64,000 nt of DNA from Paraburkholderia sp. DHOC27 (GTDB taxonomy: Bacteria; Pseudomonadota; Gammaproteobacteria; Burkholderiales; Burkholderiaceae), in the NCBI RefSeq assembly GCF_003429005.1, contig NZ_QVQV01000009.1, positions 124,001-188,000 of the forward strand, given 5' to 3'. A program made the translations under genes and the position numbers. Each line of letters begins with the position of its first letter. The first letter of the stretch is position 1. Under the pieces are notes generated by a model. The model worked only from the letters and a program-made list of their open reading frames with translations, ran no database searches and was not told the origin of the DNA. Shown here in pieces: positions 9,101-16,580 of the stretch.

Positions 9101-10801
9101 TGGCCGCAGCCGCGTAGCAGCGATGAAATGCACGAAGCGCTCACGGGTCTGGCCTGCATCAGCACGAGCGAAGCGCAGCAAAACGCCGGCTGGCCCGCAT
9201 GGCTCGCGGGCCTGGCGCAATCTGGCCGGGCCACGCTGATGCACGTGAGCCCCGAGGTTTCGCTGTGGCTCGCAGCGGAGCGTCTGACGACGCTGCGCGC
9301 GCTCTATCCGGACGCTCGCATCGAGCCGCCAATCCAGCCGCCCAAGGGCTTTGCGGATACATGGAGCGCTGACGAAGCGCTAGTCGACGTGCTGCGGGCG
9401 CGCTTGACCGGCTTCGGCCCGCTGCCCGTCGCGGAGATTGCCGGCGCGTTGGCCTTGCCTGTCGCGCCGGTCGAGCAGGCGCTCATCACGCTCGAAGCCG
9501 AGGGCTATGTGATGCGCGGCCGCTTCACGCCGGGCGTGAGCGTGGAGGAATGGTGCGAACGGCATTTGCTGGCGCGGATTCACCGCTACACGATGCGCCG
9601 GTTGCGCCGCGAGATCGAGCCGGTGGAACGGCACGACTACATGCGCTTTCTGTTCCAGTGGCAGCATCTGACGCCCGATACACGCGGCGAAGGACGCGAA
9701 GCGCTCGCGGCCGTGCTCGAACAACTCGCGGGCTTCGAGGCTGCCGCCAGCGCATGGGAAGAAGACATTCTGCCGGGCCGCCTCAAGGACTACTCGGGCA
9801 CTTCACTGGATGAACTGTGCCGCTCCGGCAAGCTCGTCTGGACGCGCCTGACCGAACGCTCGCGTGCTGCCGCCGCGCCCGTACGCAGTACGCCCATCGT
9901 CTTGCTGCCCAGACGCGACATCGCATCGTGGAGCGCGCTGATCGAGCAACCACAAGACCTGCAACTGTCACCGCGTGCGCAAGCCGTCTACGATGCGCTG
10001 ACGCAGCACGGCGCGATGTTCTTCGACGAACTGCTCGCGGACCTGCGGGTGCTGCGCATCGAACTGGAGAACGCGCTGGGCGAACTGGTGGCCGCCGGGC
10101 TGGTGAACTCGGACAGCTTTGCGGGGCTGCGTGCGTTGCTCAAGCCGGTCGCGCGGCGCAGCGCACATCATGCGAGCCGGCGCGGCGCGCGTGCCGGGGC
10201 GCTGATCGGCGGCATGGACGATGCGGGACGCTGGGCGCTGGTGCGGCGCCGTACCGCTTTGGTGGATAACGCGTCCGCGGCAGGTGATGAGATCGCGGCG
10301 AGGACCGCACCGCCGCGCGCCAGCGGACGCCCCACGCCGCTCGCCCCCGAGGTGCTCGAACAACTGGCGCTAGCGTTGCTGCGCCGTTATGGCGTGGTGT
10401 TCTGGCGTGTGCTGGAACGCGAGGCGCAATGGCTGCCGCCGTGGCGTGATCTGCTGCGGGTCCTGCAACGGCTGGAGGCGCGCGGTCTGGTGCGCGGCGG
10501 ACGGTTTATCAATGGCCTCGCGGGCGAACAGTTCGCGCTGCCCGAAGCGATTCCCGTGCTGCGTGAAGTGCGCCGTCATGCGAATGACGGGGCGTTGGTG
10601 TGCGTGGCCGCCACCGACCCGCTGAATCTGGTCGGCACGCTGCTGCCCGGCGACAAGGTGCCGGCGGTGGCCGGCAACCGCGTGCTGTTCCGCGACGGCG
10701 TCGCCGTGGCGACACTCGTGGCGGGTGAGTTCAACTATCTGATTGACGCGGACGGCGCCACGAAAGACACACTGCGTATGCGGCTCGCGCACCGCTATTG
10801 A
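6164..10801 (+). CDS. lhr: Lhr-type superfamily 2 ATP-dependent helicase
   Basis: 1545-aa ATP-dependent 3'-5' nucleic acid helicase, the length of E. coli Lhr (about 1538). Numbering from ATG 6164: Walker A APTGSGKT 63-70, DEIH box 190-193, SAT 225-227, motif VI QRVGRSGHH 385-393. A winged-helix/beta-rich region follows, then a long C-terminal half typical of full Lhr. Family members act in DNA repair and in response to crosslinking damage; this is general knowledge of the family, not shown here. Start chosen at MARRAPNYVS; ATG 6194 is an alternative and neither has a strong ribosome-binding site. An open extension back to 5873 is rejected as non-homologous filler. A nuclease gene commonly linked to Lhr is not next door. 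Confidence 0.95.
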   Translation: MARRAPNYVSMTPASSVPSASDVLDSFHPVVAAWFRNAFPAPTDAQLAAWPAIRSGRSTLVAAPTGSGKTLTAFLSALDELVQQGLANGGALPDETLVVYVSPLKALSNDIRLNLQRPLEGIAAELAQRGLPPLAIRTAVRTGDTTQQERTALRKRAPHILVTTPESLYVLLGSESGRRMLSTTRTVIVDEIHALAGSKRGSHLALSLERLDALCGRRLPRIGLSATQKPIGAVARFLVGGASVTSETPADCAIVDVGHVRERDLALEIPPVPLEAVLPNEVWELVYNRLAELIAQHRTTLIFVNTRRMAERAARHLTERLGRDVVAAHHGSLAKEHRLDAEQRLKRGELRVLVATASLELGIDIGDVELVCQMGSPRAIAPFLQRVGRSGHHVGGMPKGRLFPASRDDLIECAALLDCVRRGELDALRIPRAPLDVLAQQIVAEVSSTEWSEDALFDMLRHAAPYAELSREQYDAVLRMLAEGYTGRQGPRAAYLHRDAVSGTLRGRRGGKLSAVTSGGTIPENSDYTVVLEPQAVNIGTVNEDFAVESLAGDVFQLGNASYRILRVESGRVRVEDAQGQPPNIPFWLGEAPGRSDELSFGVARLRAKIDELLDDDGLRGDAEVVTPPAGPGVKRATRRGRRLAVVEASNVALASASAATAQTALVAPPTSAQDSALPVAMTAAPGIERAIDWLCGTLGLSEAAARQIVDYLARARAALTALPTQDTLVMERFFDESGGTQLVIHAPFGSRVNRAWGLALRKRFCRTFNFELQAAATEDAIILSLTGAHSFVLDEVWRYLHSNTAEHILIQALLDAPLFGVRWRWNATTSLALPRYSGGRKTAPQLQRMRSEDLLTAVFPDQAACLENIVGERELPSHPLVDQTVDDCLHDAMDAEGWLHLLRRIEQDEVRLITRELPAPSPLAAEILTAKPYAYLDDAPIEERRTQAVLNRRWSDPASADDLGALDANAIDGVREEAWPQPRSSDEMHEALTGLACISTSEAQQNAGWPAWLAGLAQSGRATLMHVSPEVSLWLAAERLTTLRALYPDARIEPPIQPPKGFADTWSADEALVDVLRARLTGFGPLPVAEIAGALALPVAPVEQALITLEAEGYVMRGRFTPGVSVEEWCERHLLARIHRYTMRRLRREIEPVERHDYMRFLFQWQHLTPDTRGEGREALAAVLEQLAGFEAAASAWEEDILPGRLKDYSGTSLDELCRSGKLVWTRLTERSRAAAAPVRSTPIVLLPRRDIASWSALIEQPQDLQLSPRAQAVYDALTQHGAMFFDELLADLRVLRIELENALGELVAAGLVNSDSFAGLRALLKPVARRSAHHASRRGARAGALIGGMDDAGRWALVRRRTALVDNASAAGDEIAARTAPPRASGRPTPLAPEVLEQLALALLRRYGVVFWRVLEREAQWLPPWRDLLRVLQRLEARGLVRGGRFINGLAGEQFALPEAIPVLREVRRHANDGALVCVAATDPLNLVGTLLPGDKVPAVAGNRVLFRDGVAVATLVAGEFNYLIDADGATKDTLRMRLAHRY

Positions 10802-10810
10802 TCGGTGTGC

Positions 10811-11935
10811 CTAGCGGGAACTGCCTTGCCAGCGCCGCACCTGCTCCTCTGGCATGCCCACCGCTCGCGCCGCGTCAGCAATCTGCTGCCAGGTGTTTGG
10901 GTCGACCGGCACGCCGTGCGCCTCGCGTTCCGCGCGCGTAGCCCGCTCGGGCTCGCCAGGCTCCTGGATGTGCGCAGTTCCTTCGGCCAGCGGCGAGGCC
11001 TTCACCCAGTCGACGAAGGCCTGTGCTTCGGCCTCGGCGTTGGGTGCATCGAAGGCAGCCGGGTTGATGATGACCGACAGCATGCAATTGATGATGGCGT
11101 TGTTGGTGCCCAATGTGTCCGCATGGGTGGTAAAGCCGCCGGAGAGCGCGCCGCCGAAAATTTCGCACATGGTTGCGAGACCAAAACCCTTGTGTCCACC
11201 GAATGGCAGCAAGGAGCCGTTGGGCGGTTCCACCATGTCTTTCGGTTCGATGGTCGGCTGACCCGCGTGATCGATCAGCGCACCCGGCGGAACCTGCTTG
11301 CCCTGGTTATACGCCACCCGTACCTTGCCGAACGCCACCGCGCTCGTGGCGAAGTCGAGCACCAGCGGCGCTTTGCCGGCCCGCGGATAAGCCGCGCAAA
11401 ACGGATTGGTGCCGATACGGCGATCGATACCGCCAAACGGCGCGACCAGCGGATCGCCCGCCACATTGACGAAGTGAAACGAGACGAGGCCCGCCCGCGC
11501 ACATTGCTCGGCCCAATGTCCGATACGCCCAATGTGATGGGCGCCGCGCAACCCCACCGCGCAAATGCCGAGTTGCTGCGCGCGTTCGATGCCCCGCTGC
11601 ATGGCCTCGTACGCCACCACCTGACCAAAGCCCTTGTTGCCTTCGATGGTCAACACCGCCCCCGCATCGCGCACCACCTCTGCATGCAGGTTCAGCTTGA
11701 GCTCGTTGTCGCGCAGCGAGCCGACGTAACGCGGAATCATGCCGACGCCGTGCGAATCGTGCCCCGTCAGATTGGCAGCCAGCAGATGATCGGCGACCAG
11801 TTGCGCCTCACGCGGCGCACTGCCCGCCTGTTCCCAGATGGCGCGCACGTAGGCATGCAGAGCGTCGGCGGGGATCCGCAGGGGCGCGCCTTGAGCGACG
11901 CGCTGGCCAGCGGGGATCACGTGGATATCGGTCAT
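10811..11935 (-). CDS. Ldh2/YlbC-type malate/L-lactate dehydrogenase family oxidoreductase
   Basis: 374-aa NAD(P)-dependent oxidoreductase of the type-2 malate/L-lactate/ureidoglycolate dehydrogenase fold, not related to classical Rossmann malate dehydrogenases. Recognisable family stretches are the early HDSHGVGMIPRYV with the catalytic His, GNKGFGQVVAYEA, and PFGGHKGFGLATMCEI near the C-terminal third. Family substrates include malate, lactate, delta-1-piperideine-2-carboxylate and ureidoglycolate, so substrate is open. Start ATG 11935 is preferred over GTG 11947. It converges with lhr (9 bp between stops) and lies downstream of the M20 peptidase on the same strand, with a 10-bp triplicated repeat in the short spacer. 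Confidence 0.9.
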   Translation of the reverse strand: MTDIHVIPAGQRVAQGAPLRIPADALHAYVRAIWEQAGSAPREAQLVADHLLAANLTGHDSHGVGMIPRYVGSLRDNELKLNLHAEVVRDAGAVLTIEGNKGFGQVVAYEAMQRGIERAQQLGICAVGLRGAHHIGRIGHWAEQCARAGLVSFHFVNVAGDPLVAPFGGIDRRIGTNPFCAAYPRAGKAPLVLDFATSAVAFGKVRVAYNQGKQVPPGALIDHAGQPTIEPKDMVEPPNGSLLPFGGHKGFGLATMCEIFGGALSGGFTTHADTLGTNNAIINCMLSVIINPAAFDAPNAEAEAQAFVDWVKASPLAEGTAHIQEPGEPERATRAEREAHGVPVDPNTWQQIADAARAVGMPEEQVRRWQGSSR

Positions 11936-11960
11936 CGATGCGCGCACCTCGTCATGGGTC

Positions 11961-11990
11961 CGGGTGGATCAGGGTCGATCGGGGTCGATC
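11961..11990. repeat. 10-bp tandem repeat, three units
   Basis: GGGTGGATCA, GGGTCGATCG and GGGTCGATCA follow one another at 11961-11970, 11971-11980 and 11981-11990. The array lies in the 53-bp spacer between the M20 peptidase and Ldh2 genes and touches the peptidase stop codon. Confidence 0.8.
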
Positions 11991-13452
11991 AAGGTGCAGC
12001 GGCGATCACATCCGCCACTGCGGCCGTCAGCTTTTTGCCGTAAGGCACGTGCAAAAACTCGTTCGGGCCGTGCGCATTCGACTTCGGTCCGAGCACACCG
12101 CACACCATGAACTGCGAATGCGGGAAGCCTTCCTTGAGCGTGTTCATCAGCGGGATCGTGCCGCCCTGCCCCATGTACGCGCAGTCCGCGCCGTAATGCT
12201 GGCGGGACGCATCGTTCAATGCTGAGGCCAGCCACGGCGCGAGATCCGGCGCGCTCCAGCCGGTGGCGGCGGCCGCTTCCGGCTTGAACGTCACCTTGGC
12301 GTTGTAGGGCGGATCGAACTCCAGCAGCGCCTTGAGTTCGTTCACGGCCTTGACCGCATCGACCAGCGGCGGCAGGCGCAGCGACAGCTTGAACGAAGTG
12401 CGCGGACGCAGCACATTGCCGGCGTCGGCGATGGACGGCAAGCCCGCCGCGCCCGTCACGGAAAGCGACGGACGCCACGTGGAATTGAGCAGCGCTTCCT
12501 TCGGGTCCGTGGTGGTGGGCAACACCTGACGGCCGTCCTGACCGCATGCCCACGGGATTTTCTTCCAGACGTCGTCGCCGAGAATCTTCGCCGTGGCCTC
12601 CGCTTCGAGCAACCGATCCGGCGGAATCGGGCAATGGAAGCCCTTGGGCAGCAGGTTGCCGTTCGATGCGTCTTCGAGACGGTCGAACAGTTGCCGCATG
12701 ATACGGAAGCTCGAGGGCGCAATGCCGCCGTAGCCGCCCGAGTGAATGCCCTCGTCGAGCACGTGGACTTCGAGCTCACCCGCCACCACGCCGCGCAATG
12801 ACGTGGTCAGCCACAGTTGATCGTAATTGCCCGCGCCCGAATCGAGGCACACCACGAGGCCGACCTTGCCGAGCCGCTCGCGCAACGCATCCACATACGG
12901 CAGCAGGTCGTAGCTGCCCGATTCCTCGCAGGTTTCGATCAGGCCCACGCAACGCGGACGCTCCACGCCTTGCGCGTCGAGCGCGGCGAGCGCCGTCAGG
13001 CTGGCGTAGATTGCGTAACCGTCGTCCGCGCCGCCACGGCCGTAGAGCTTGTCGTTTTCCAGCTTCGGGGTCCACGGGCCGAGATCGTTCCGCCAGCCGT
13101 CGAACTCTGGCTGCTTGTCCAGATGGCCGTAAAGCAGGATGGTTTCGGTGCTGCCCGAGCGCGTGGCCGGGGCTTCGAAAAAGATCACCGGCGTGCGGCC
13201 CGCGAGGCGGATCACTTCCAGCTTGAGGCCCTTCACCGGCTGCTGTTCGGCCCACTGCGCCGCGTCCGTCACGACGCGCTCGATGAAGCCGTGCTTGACC
13301 CATTCAGGATCGAACGCCGGACTCTTGGCCGGCACCGCGATGTAATCCGTGAGCGCGGGGACGATTTCGTCGTTCCATTTGCGATCGACGAACTCGCGCA
13401 GTGTGTCGTGATCGATGGCCTTGGCTTGATGAAGGGTGTCGGCGGAAATCAT
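11989..13452 (-). CDS. M20 family metallopeptidase (dipeptidase/carboxypeptidase-like)
   Basis: 487-aa cytosolic di-zinc hydrolase. Metal-binding residues are visible in order: His110 and Asp112 in LYGHLDKQPE, Asp143/144 in GRGGADDGYA, the catalytic Glu pair 176-177 in ETCEESGS, then Asp in VCLDSGAGN and a late His in the C-terminal domain. The YGHLDKQPE signature places it with the M20 dipeptidases related to CNDP/PepV. A lid/dimerisation domain occupies about residues 215-380. Start ATG 13452 begins MISADTLHQA; the upstream extension is non-coding. The product is an amino-acid liberating enzyme; no transporter is adjacent. Confidence 0.93.
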   Translation of the reverse strand: MISADTLHQAKAIDHDTLREFVDRKWNDEIVPALTDYIAVPAKSPAFDPEWVKHGFIERVVTDAAQWAEQQPVKGLKLEVIRLAGRTPVIFFEAPATRSGSTETILLYGHLDKQPEFDGWRNDLGPWTPKLENDKLYGRGGADDGYAIYASLTALAALDAQGVERPRCVGLIETCEESGSYDLLPYVDALRERLGKVGLVVCLDSGAGNYDQLWLTTSLRGVVAGELEVHVLDEGIHSGGYGGIAPSSFRIMRQLFDRLEDASNGNLLPKGFHCPIPPDRLLEAEATAKILGDDVWKKIPWACGQDGRQVLPTTTDPKEALLNSTWRPSLSVTGAAGLPSIADAGNVLRPRTSFKLSLRLPPLVDAVKAVNELKALLEFDPPYNAKVTFKPEAAAATGWSAPDLAPWLASALNDASRQHYGADCAYMGQGGTIPLMNTLKEGFPHSQFMVCGVLGPKSNAHGPNEFLHVPYGKKLTAAVADVIAAAP

Positions 13453-13673
13453 GGTAGCGGTCCGGAACGGTCGAAACGCACATGATAGCCCTCCCGGCCT
13501 TCGGTCTGAAGCCCCCATTCGGCTAAACGAAAGGCCAGGGGCATGGCATACCCACAATCAGACGAGCCGCGCGGCAAAGACCCTCTGAAGCGGGAAAATG
13601 TGCAGATTGGCTGCGCGAATCGGGTAATCGCGAGACAATCGAGACGATCTATTACATTTTCTGGAGCGCCGTC

Positions 13674-13988
13674 ATGGGAAGCAGCATCGTCGTACAGGCG
13701 ATCGGCGCGGTGGTGGCGCTGACTCTGTACTTCCTGCCGGCGATCATCGCCGACAGGCGCAAACGTCACGACCTGCTGACCCTGGCGCTCTTCAATGCCT
13801 GTCTCGGCTGGACCGGCTTCGGCTGGCTGGGCGCGCTGTATTGGGCGGTGCAGCCCAATCCGCCGAAAGACGTTGCTGTAGAAGTGGAAAAGACGCGCCG
13901 CACCGTGCGCATGAAAACCTTCTCCGTGATGCTGGTGCAGCGCGTGCAGAGCCGTGCAACGCGCGGCTTGCGCGGCAAGAGCGAATAA
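13674..13988 (+). CDS. Imm_superinfect-type small membrane protein
   Basis: 104-aa protein with two hydrophobic helices: about 5-25 (VVQAIGAVVALTLYFLPAII) and 37-60 (LALFNACLGWTGFGWLGALYWAV). The pattern YFLPAIIADRR-K-H followed by N-LGWT-GW is that of the superinfection immunity family named after a T4 phage membrane protein, but these genes are common in chromosomes and need not be phage-derived. A charged cytosolic tail follows (65-104). Start ATG lies just after a TGGAG ribosome-binding site. No phage genes surround it, so an immunity role here is unproven. Confidence 0.82.
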   Translation: MGSSIVVQAIGAVVALTLYFLPAIIADRRKRHDLLTLALFNACLGWTGFGWLGALYWAVQPNPPKDVAVEVEKTRRTVRMKTFSVMLVQRVQSRATRGLRGKSE

Positions 13989-14084
13989 CCGCGGCGCCGC
14001 TCATCGGATCACATCATTTCAGACGCACAAGCAACGCAAACGCATCCAAACTGAACACCCTCAACGCAGCCCCGGACACTCCAC

Positions 14085-14717
14085 ATGCCTGAACTCGCCA
14101 AACTATTGACCTTCGGTCTCGTCTCCCTCGGCATGGCGCTCACGCCTGGCCCGAACATGATCTACCTCGTTTCGCGCTCCATCTGCCAGGGACGTACCGC
14201 CGGCATGATTTCGCTGGGCGGCGTGGCGCTCGGTTTCGTGGTCTACATGCTATGCGCCGCGCTCGGCATCACCGCGTTGCTGCTGGCCGTGCCGTACGCC
14301 TACGACGCGCTGCGCTTCGGCGGCGCGCTCTACATGTTGTGGCTCGCGTGGCAAGCCGTCAAACCGGGCGGCCGTTCGCCGTTCCAGGTGCGCGACCTGC
14401 CGGCGGACAGTCCGCGCAAGCTGTTTGCGATGGGCTTCGTGACCAACCTGCTGAATCCGAAGATTGCGGTGCTGTATCTGTCACTGCTGCCGCAGTTCAT
14501 CGACCCGCAACACGGCAACGTGCTCGGGCAGTCGATCGTGCTGGGGGCGGTGCAGATTGGCTTCAGCCTGACCATCAACTGCATCGTCGCGTTGATGGCA
14601 GGCTCGATCGCGGTGTTTCTCGCGAAACGTCCCGCGTGGCTCGTCGTGCAGCGCTGGTTGATGGGCACCGTGCTGACTGGCCTCGCGGTGCGCATGGCCA
14701 CTGAAGCCCGGCGATAG
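14085..14717 (+). CDS. LysE/RhtB family amino acid exporter
   Basis: 210-aa inner-membrane exporter with six predicted helices. The N-terminal helix ends in the family signature MALTPGPNMIYLVSRSICQGR (helix 1 and following loop), and the middle has the LYMLWLAWQAVK stretch and FAMGFVTNLLNPKIAVLYLSLLPQF, both diagnostic of LysE translocators. Substrates of the family are amino acids such as lysine, homoserine or threonine, which cannot be separated by sequence. It stands alone with a 96-bp spacer to the previous gene and a small leftward gene behind it. Length and start are normal. Confidence 0.93.
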   Translation: MPELAKLLTFGLVSLGMALTPGPNMIYLVSRSICQGRTAGMISLGGVALGFVVYMLCAALGITALLLAVPYAYDALRFGGALYMLWLAWQAVKPGGRSPFQVRDLPADSPRKLFAMGFVTNLLNPKIAVLYLSLLPQFIDPQHGNVLGQSIVLGAVQIGFSLTINCIVALMAGSIAVFLAKRPAWLVVQRWLMGTVLTGLAVRMATEARR

Positions 14718-14810
14718 TCGATCGCGCAGGTTTGCAGTCAGGTCTTGCAGCAGGTCGGGGCAGAAAGACAGGTGGACAGGCAGACGGCCGGGAGCCTTCC
14801 CGGCCCGATT

Positions 14811-15092
14811 TCAGGCAGATTGCGCGAACCCTCTGACGTGGCGCAGTTTCACCGATCCGGCAGGGATAGAGCGCGGTTCGAGGCGAACCTGGGTCTGCTC
14901 GAAGCTTTCCTGGCGCAACTCGCCATGTTCGTCGAACCACTCGCACATCACCCAGCCGTCCGCACTCAGTGCGACCGGACCGACGGCGGTCACCGTCATG
15001 CGCAATCCGCCCGATTTCAACGTGACGACGTCGCCGACGTTGAATGAGGTCATGGATGGCGTATCAAAGGCATCGAGCGTGGCAGTTAGCAT
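14811..15092 (-). CDS. DUF2158/YodC-like small protein
   Basis: 93-aa protein. Residues 14-60 match DUF2158: FNVGDVVTLKSGG then MTV and WF at the end of the small SH3-like barrel. Function is unknown. The start at 15092 is favoured because CGGGGA lies 7 bases upstream; the ATG at 15053 would give an 80-aa protein starting MTSFNVGD, closer to the usual family start but with no ribosome-binding site. It is convergent with the LysE gene and its upstream region is the AT-rich spacer 15093-15772. Confidence 0.75.
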   Translation of the reverse strand: MLTATLDAFDTPSMTSFNVGDVVTLKSGGLRMTVTAVGPVALSADGWVMCEWFDEHGELRQESFEQTQVRLEPRSIPAGSVKLRHVRGFAQSA

Positions 15093-15285
15093 GTGAATCC
15101 CCGGTGCGAAAGCGTGGCGATGTATTAACCCATTGCGGAAGGTGACCGATGAGCAAAAGAGGTTTTAGAGTCTGCCAAGGTTATCAATCGAATTTAATGC
15201 TCGCAAGTGATTTTTAGCTGAACCGTTTTCAGCAACAGGCAATTGCGATTTTGAACATCCGCCCGTGCGGCGAGATTATGCTCGA

Positions 15286-15419
15286 TTGAGTGAAAACCCT
15301 TGCGGTCGACGGGTTGAGGCCGGGTCAAAGGCGCTTCCAGCGGGCATTATTTGCTTTGCGCCGCCGGGCAGATGTAAAACATGCCTGACTCATTTGTCAG
15401 GCAGCCGATTTTATTTTTT
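15286..15419 (+). ncRNA. candidate small RNA ending at a strong hairpin
   Basis: A plausible sigma-70 promoter (TTGAAC at 15251-15256, 17-bp spacer, GATTAT at 15274-15279) lies 100-130 bp before a hairpin with perfect 8-bp arms TGCCTGAC/GTCAGGCA and a TCATTT loop (15382-15403), followed by a T-rich run. This would give a transcript of roughly 130 nt. No known RNA family is recognised; the start is an estimate and the call is inference from promoter plus terminator only. Confidence 0.3.
15382..15419 (+). terminator. rho-independent terminator-like hairpin
   Basis: Perfect 8-bp stem TGCCTGAC/GTCAGGCA with a 6-nt loop, followed after four bases by a T-rich stretch. A third TGCCTGAC lies at 15423-15430, followed by its own T run, so a competing structure is possible. 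Confidence 0.55.
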
Positions 15420-15772
15420 AAATGCCTGACGGATTTTTTATATGAACAATTATTGTCAAAACCACCAATAAATTTTTCGATCAACCGTGAATAAAGCTGG
15501 CATGCGGGAGAATGCGATTAAATGCTGTGCTGCAATACGGGCGTCATAATCGTGCCGTTTATATGGGTTGCCTACCCCTTACTCCCACCGTGATTTACCC
15601 AGCAAGTTGCGGACCTCAGCGGCTTCTGAGCTCTTGCCGGTAGCGCCAGACGCAATTCGACCCGCGCCGATTGCAGCGCAGCGAGAGGCCGAAGGGCTTT
15701 AAGGGCGAGCGCGCCAGCCGCTCGCCCGAGCCATGCTTATTGGGGTCGCCGGTGGTGGCGGCCCACTGACGC

Positions 15773-16198
15773 TCAGGTTTCGAGCGTCGCATCCATCGTG
15801 ATGGTCGCCTTCAGCACCTTCGAGACCGGGCAACCCGCCTTGGCGTCAGCGGTGGCTTTGTCGAACGCCGCCTTGTCGCCGCCAGGAATCTTCACTTTGA
15901 CGTCCAGATGCACGGCCGTGATCGCGAAGCCGCCGTCCACCTTGTCGAGCGTCAACGCCGCCGAGGTGGCGATGCGTTCCGGCTTGATGCCCGCCTTGCC
16001 CAGTTCCGCCGAGAGCGCCATAGAGAAGCACCCGGCATGGGCCGCCGCAATCAGTTCTTCCGGATTGGTGCCGATGCCGTCCTCGAAACGCGTCGCAAAC
16101 GAATACTGGGTGTCTTTCAGAACCCCACTGTCAGTAGAAATCGTGCCCTTGCCGTCCTGCAGGCCACCTTGCCAGACCGCTGATGCCTTGCGCTTCAT
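15773..16198 (-). CDS. osmC: OsmC family peroxiredoxin
   Basis: 141-aa OsmC-type thiol hydroperoxidase that reduces organic hydroperoxides. The two reactive cysteines are present: Cys57 in AAAHAGCFSMAL and Cys123 in KAGCPVSK. The beginning (KASAVWQGGLQDGKGTIST) and FATRFEDGIGTNPEELI match OsmC rather than Ohr. Start ATG 16198 has a strong AGGAGAGG ribosome-binding site; the longer open frame is not homologous. The 5' leader resembles that of the AMP ligase gene at 47441 over about 55 bases. OsmC proteins are usually stress- or stationary-phase induced; nothing here identifies the regulator. Confidence 0.93.
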   Translation of the reverse strand: MKRKASAVWQGGLQDGKGTISTDSGVLKDTQYSFATRFEDGIGTNPEELIAAAHAGCFSMALSAELGKAGIKPERIATSAALTLDKVDGGFAITAVHLDVKVKIPGGDKAAFDKATADAKAGCPVSKVLKATITMDATLET

Positions 16199-16440
16199 CG
16201 TCCTCTCCTGTGTCGACCGGCGTGAGCGCGTAAGCGCCTGTTCCGGTCCTGACCTGCCAGCGCTGTTCTGCATTCGACCATGCTGCCTGCCGCAACGGTC
16301 CAGCCCGGGTGCTTGCGGTTGCGATGTCGCTTCGATGCTGGTCAATGCGGTTTACACGACGCGAACAGGTGTGGGCGTAGACCGGGTTTCATCATAGGCG
16401 CATATCACATTCAGCGTTGGGGGCCCTGGCGGACGGCCTG

Positions 16441-16566
16441 TTTATACCTTAGCATTGGTTCGTAAGGTATAAATTTGCGGCGTCACAGTTTATACCCTAT
16501 GATCGTTTCATAAGGTATAAATTCGCGTCGGCGGCTTATACCCTATCGTCTAATCACAAGGTATAA
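16441..16566. promoter_or_regulatory. three evenly spaced inverted repeats upstream of nucleotidyltransferase
   Basis: Three tandem units of about 47 bp each contain an 11-bp inverted repeat with an 11-nt spacer. Unit 1: TTTATACCTTA 16441-16451 and TAAGGTATAAA 16463-16473, perfect. Unit 2: TTTATACCCTA 16489-16499 and TAAGGTATAAA 16511-16521, one mismatch. Unit 3: CTTATACCCTA 16535-16545 and CAAGGTATAAA 16556-16566, with a few mismatches. Spacer sequences differ, arms are conserved, which is the mark of protein-binding sites. The last arm ends 14 bp before the ATG, so binding would cover the promoter and start. Not a CRISPR: too few units and repeats are palindromic operators. Confidence 0.8.
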
Positions 16567-16580
16567 ACCGGCCACTCCCG

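Larger units (their letters stand above)
15093..15772. other. 680-bp AT-rich gene-free spacer
   Basis: Base composition is clearly more A+T rich than neighbouring genes, especially 15400-15560. I see no protein-coding frame with family resemblance. It contains the octamer TGCCTGAC three times (once inverted), two of which make a terminator-type hairpin at 15382-15403, and a second hairpin (GGGCGAGC with GCTCGCCC, about 15702-15726) just beyond the OsmC stop that may terminate the OsmC transcript. Low G+C and lack of genes are consistent with an old insertion scar or a non-coding RNA locus. Confidence 0.5.

Noticed and set aside
13674..13988. Evidence for a prophage around the Imm_superinfect-like gene
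   Set aside because: Neighbours are ordinary metabolic and transport genes; no integrase, capsid or attachment repeats seen.
16441..16566. CRISPR-like array
   Set aside because: Only three units, internally palindromic arms with spacers inside the palindrome, and no cas gene.
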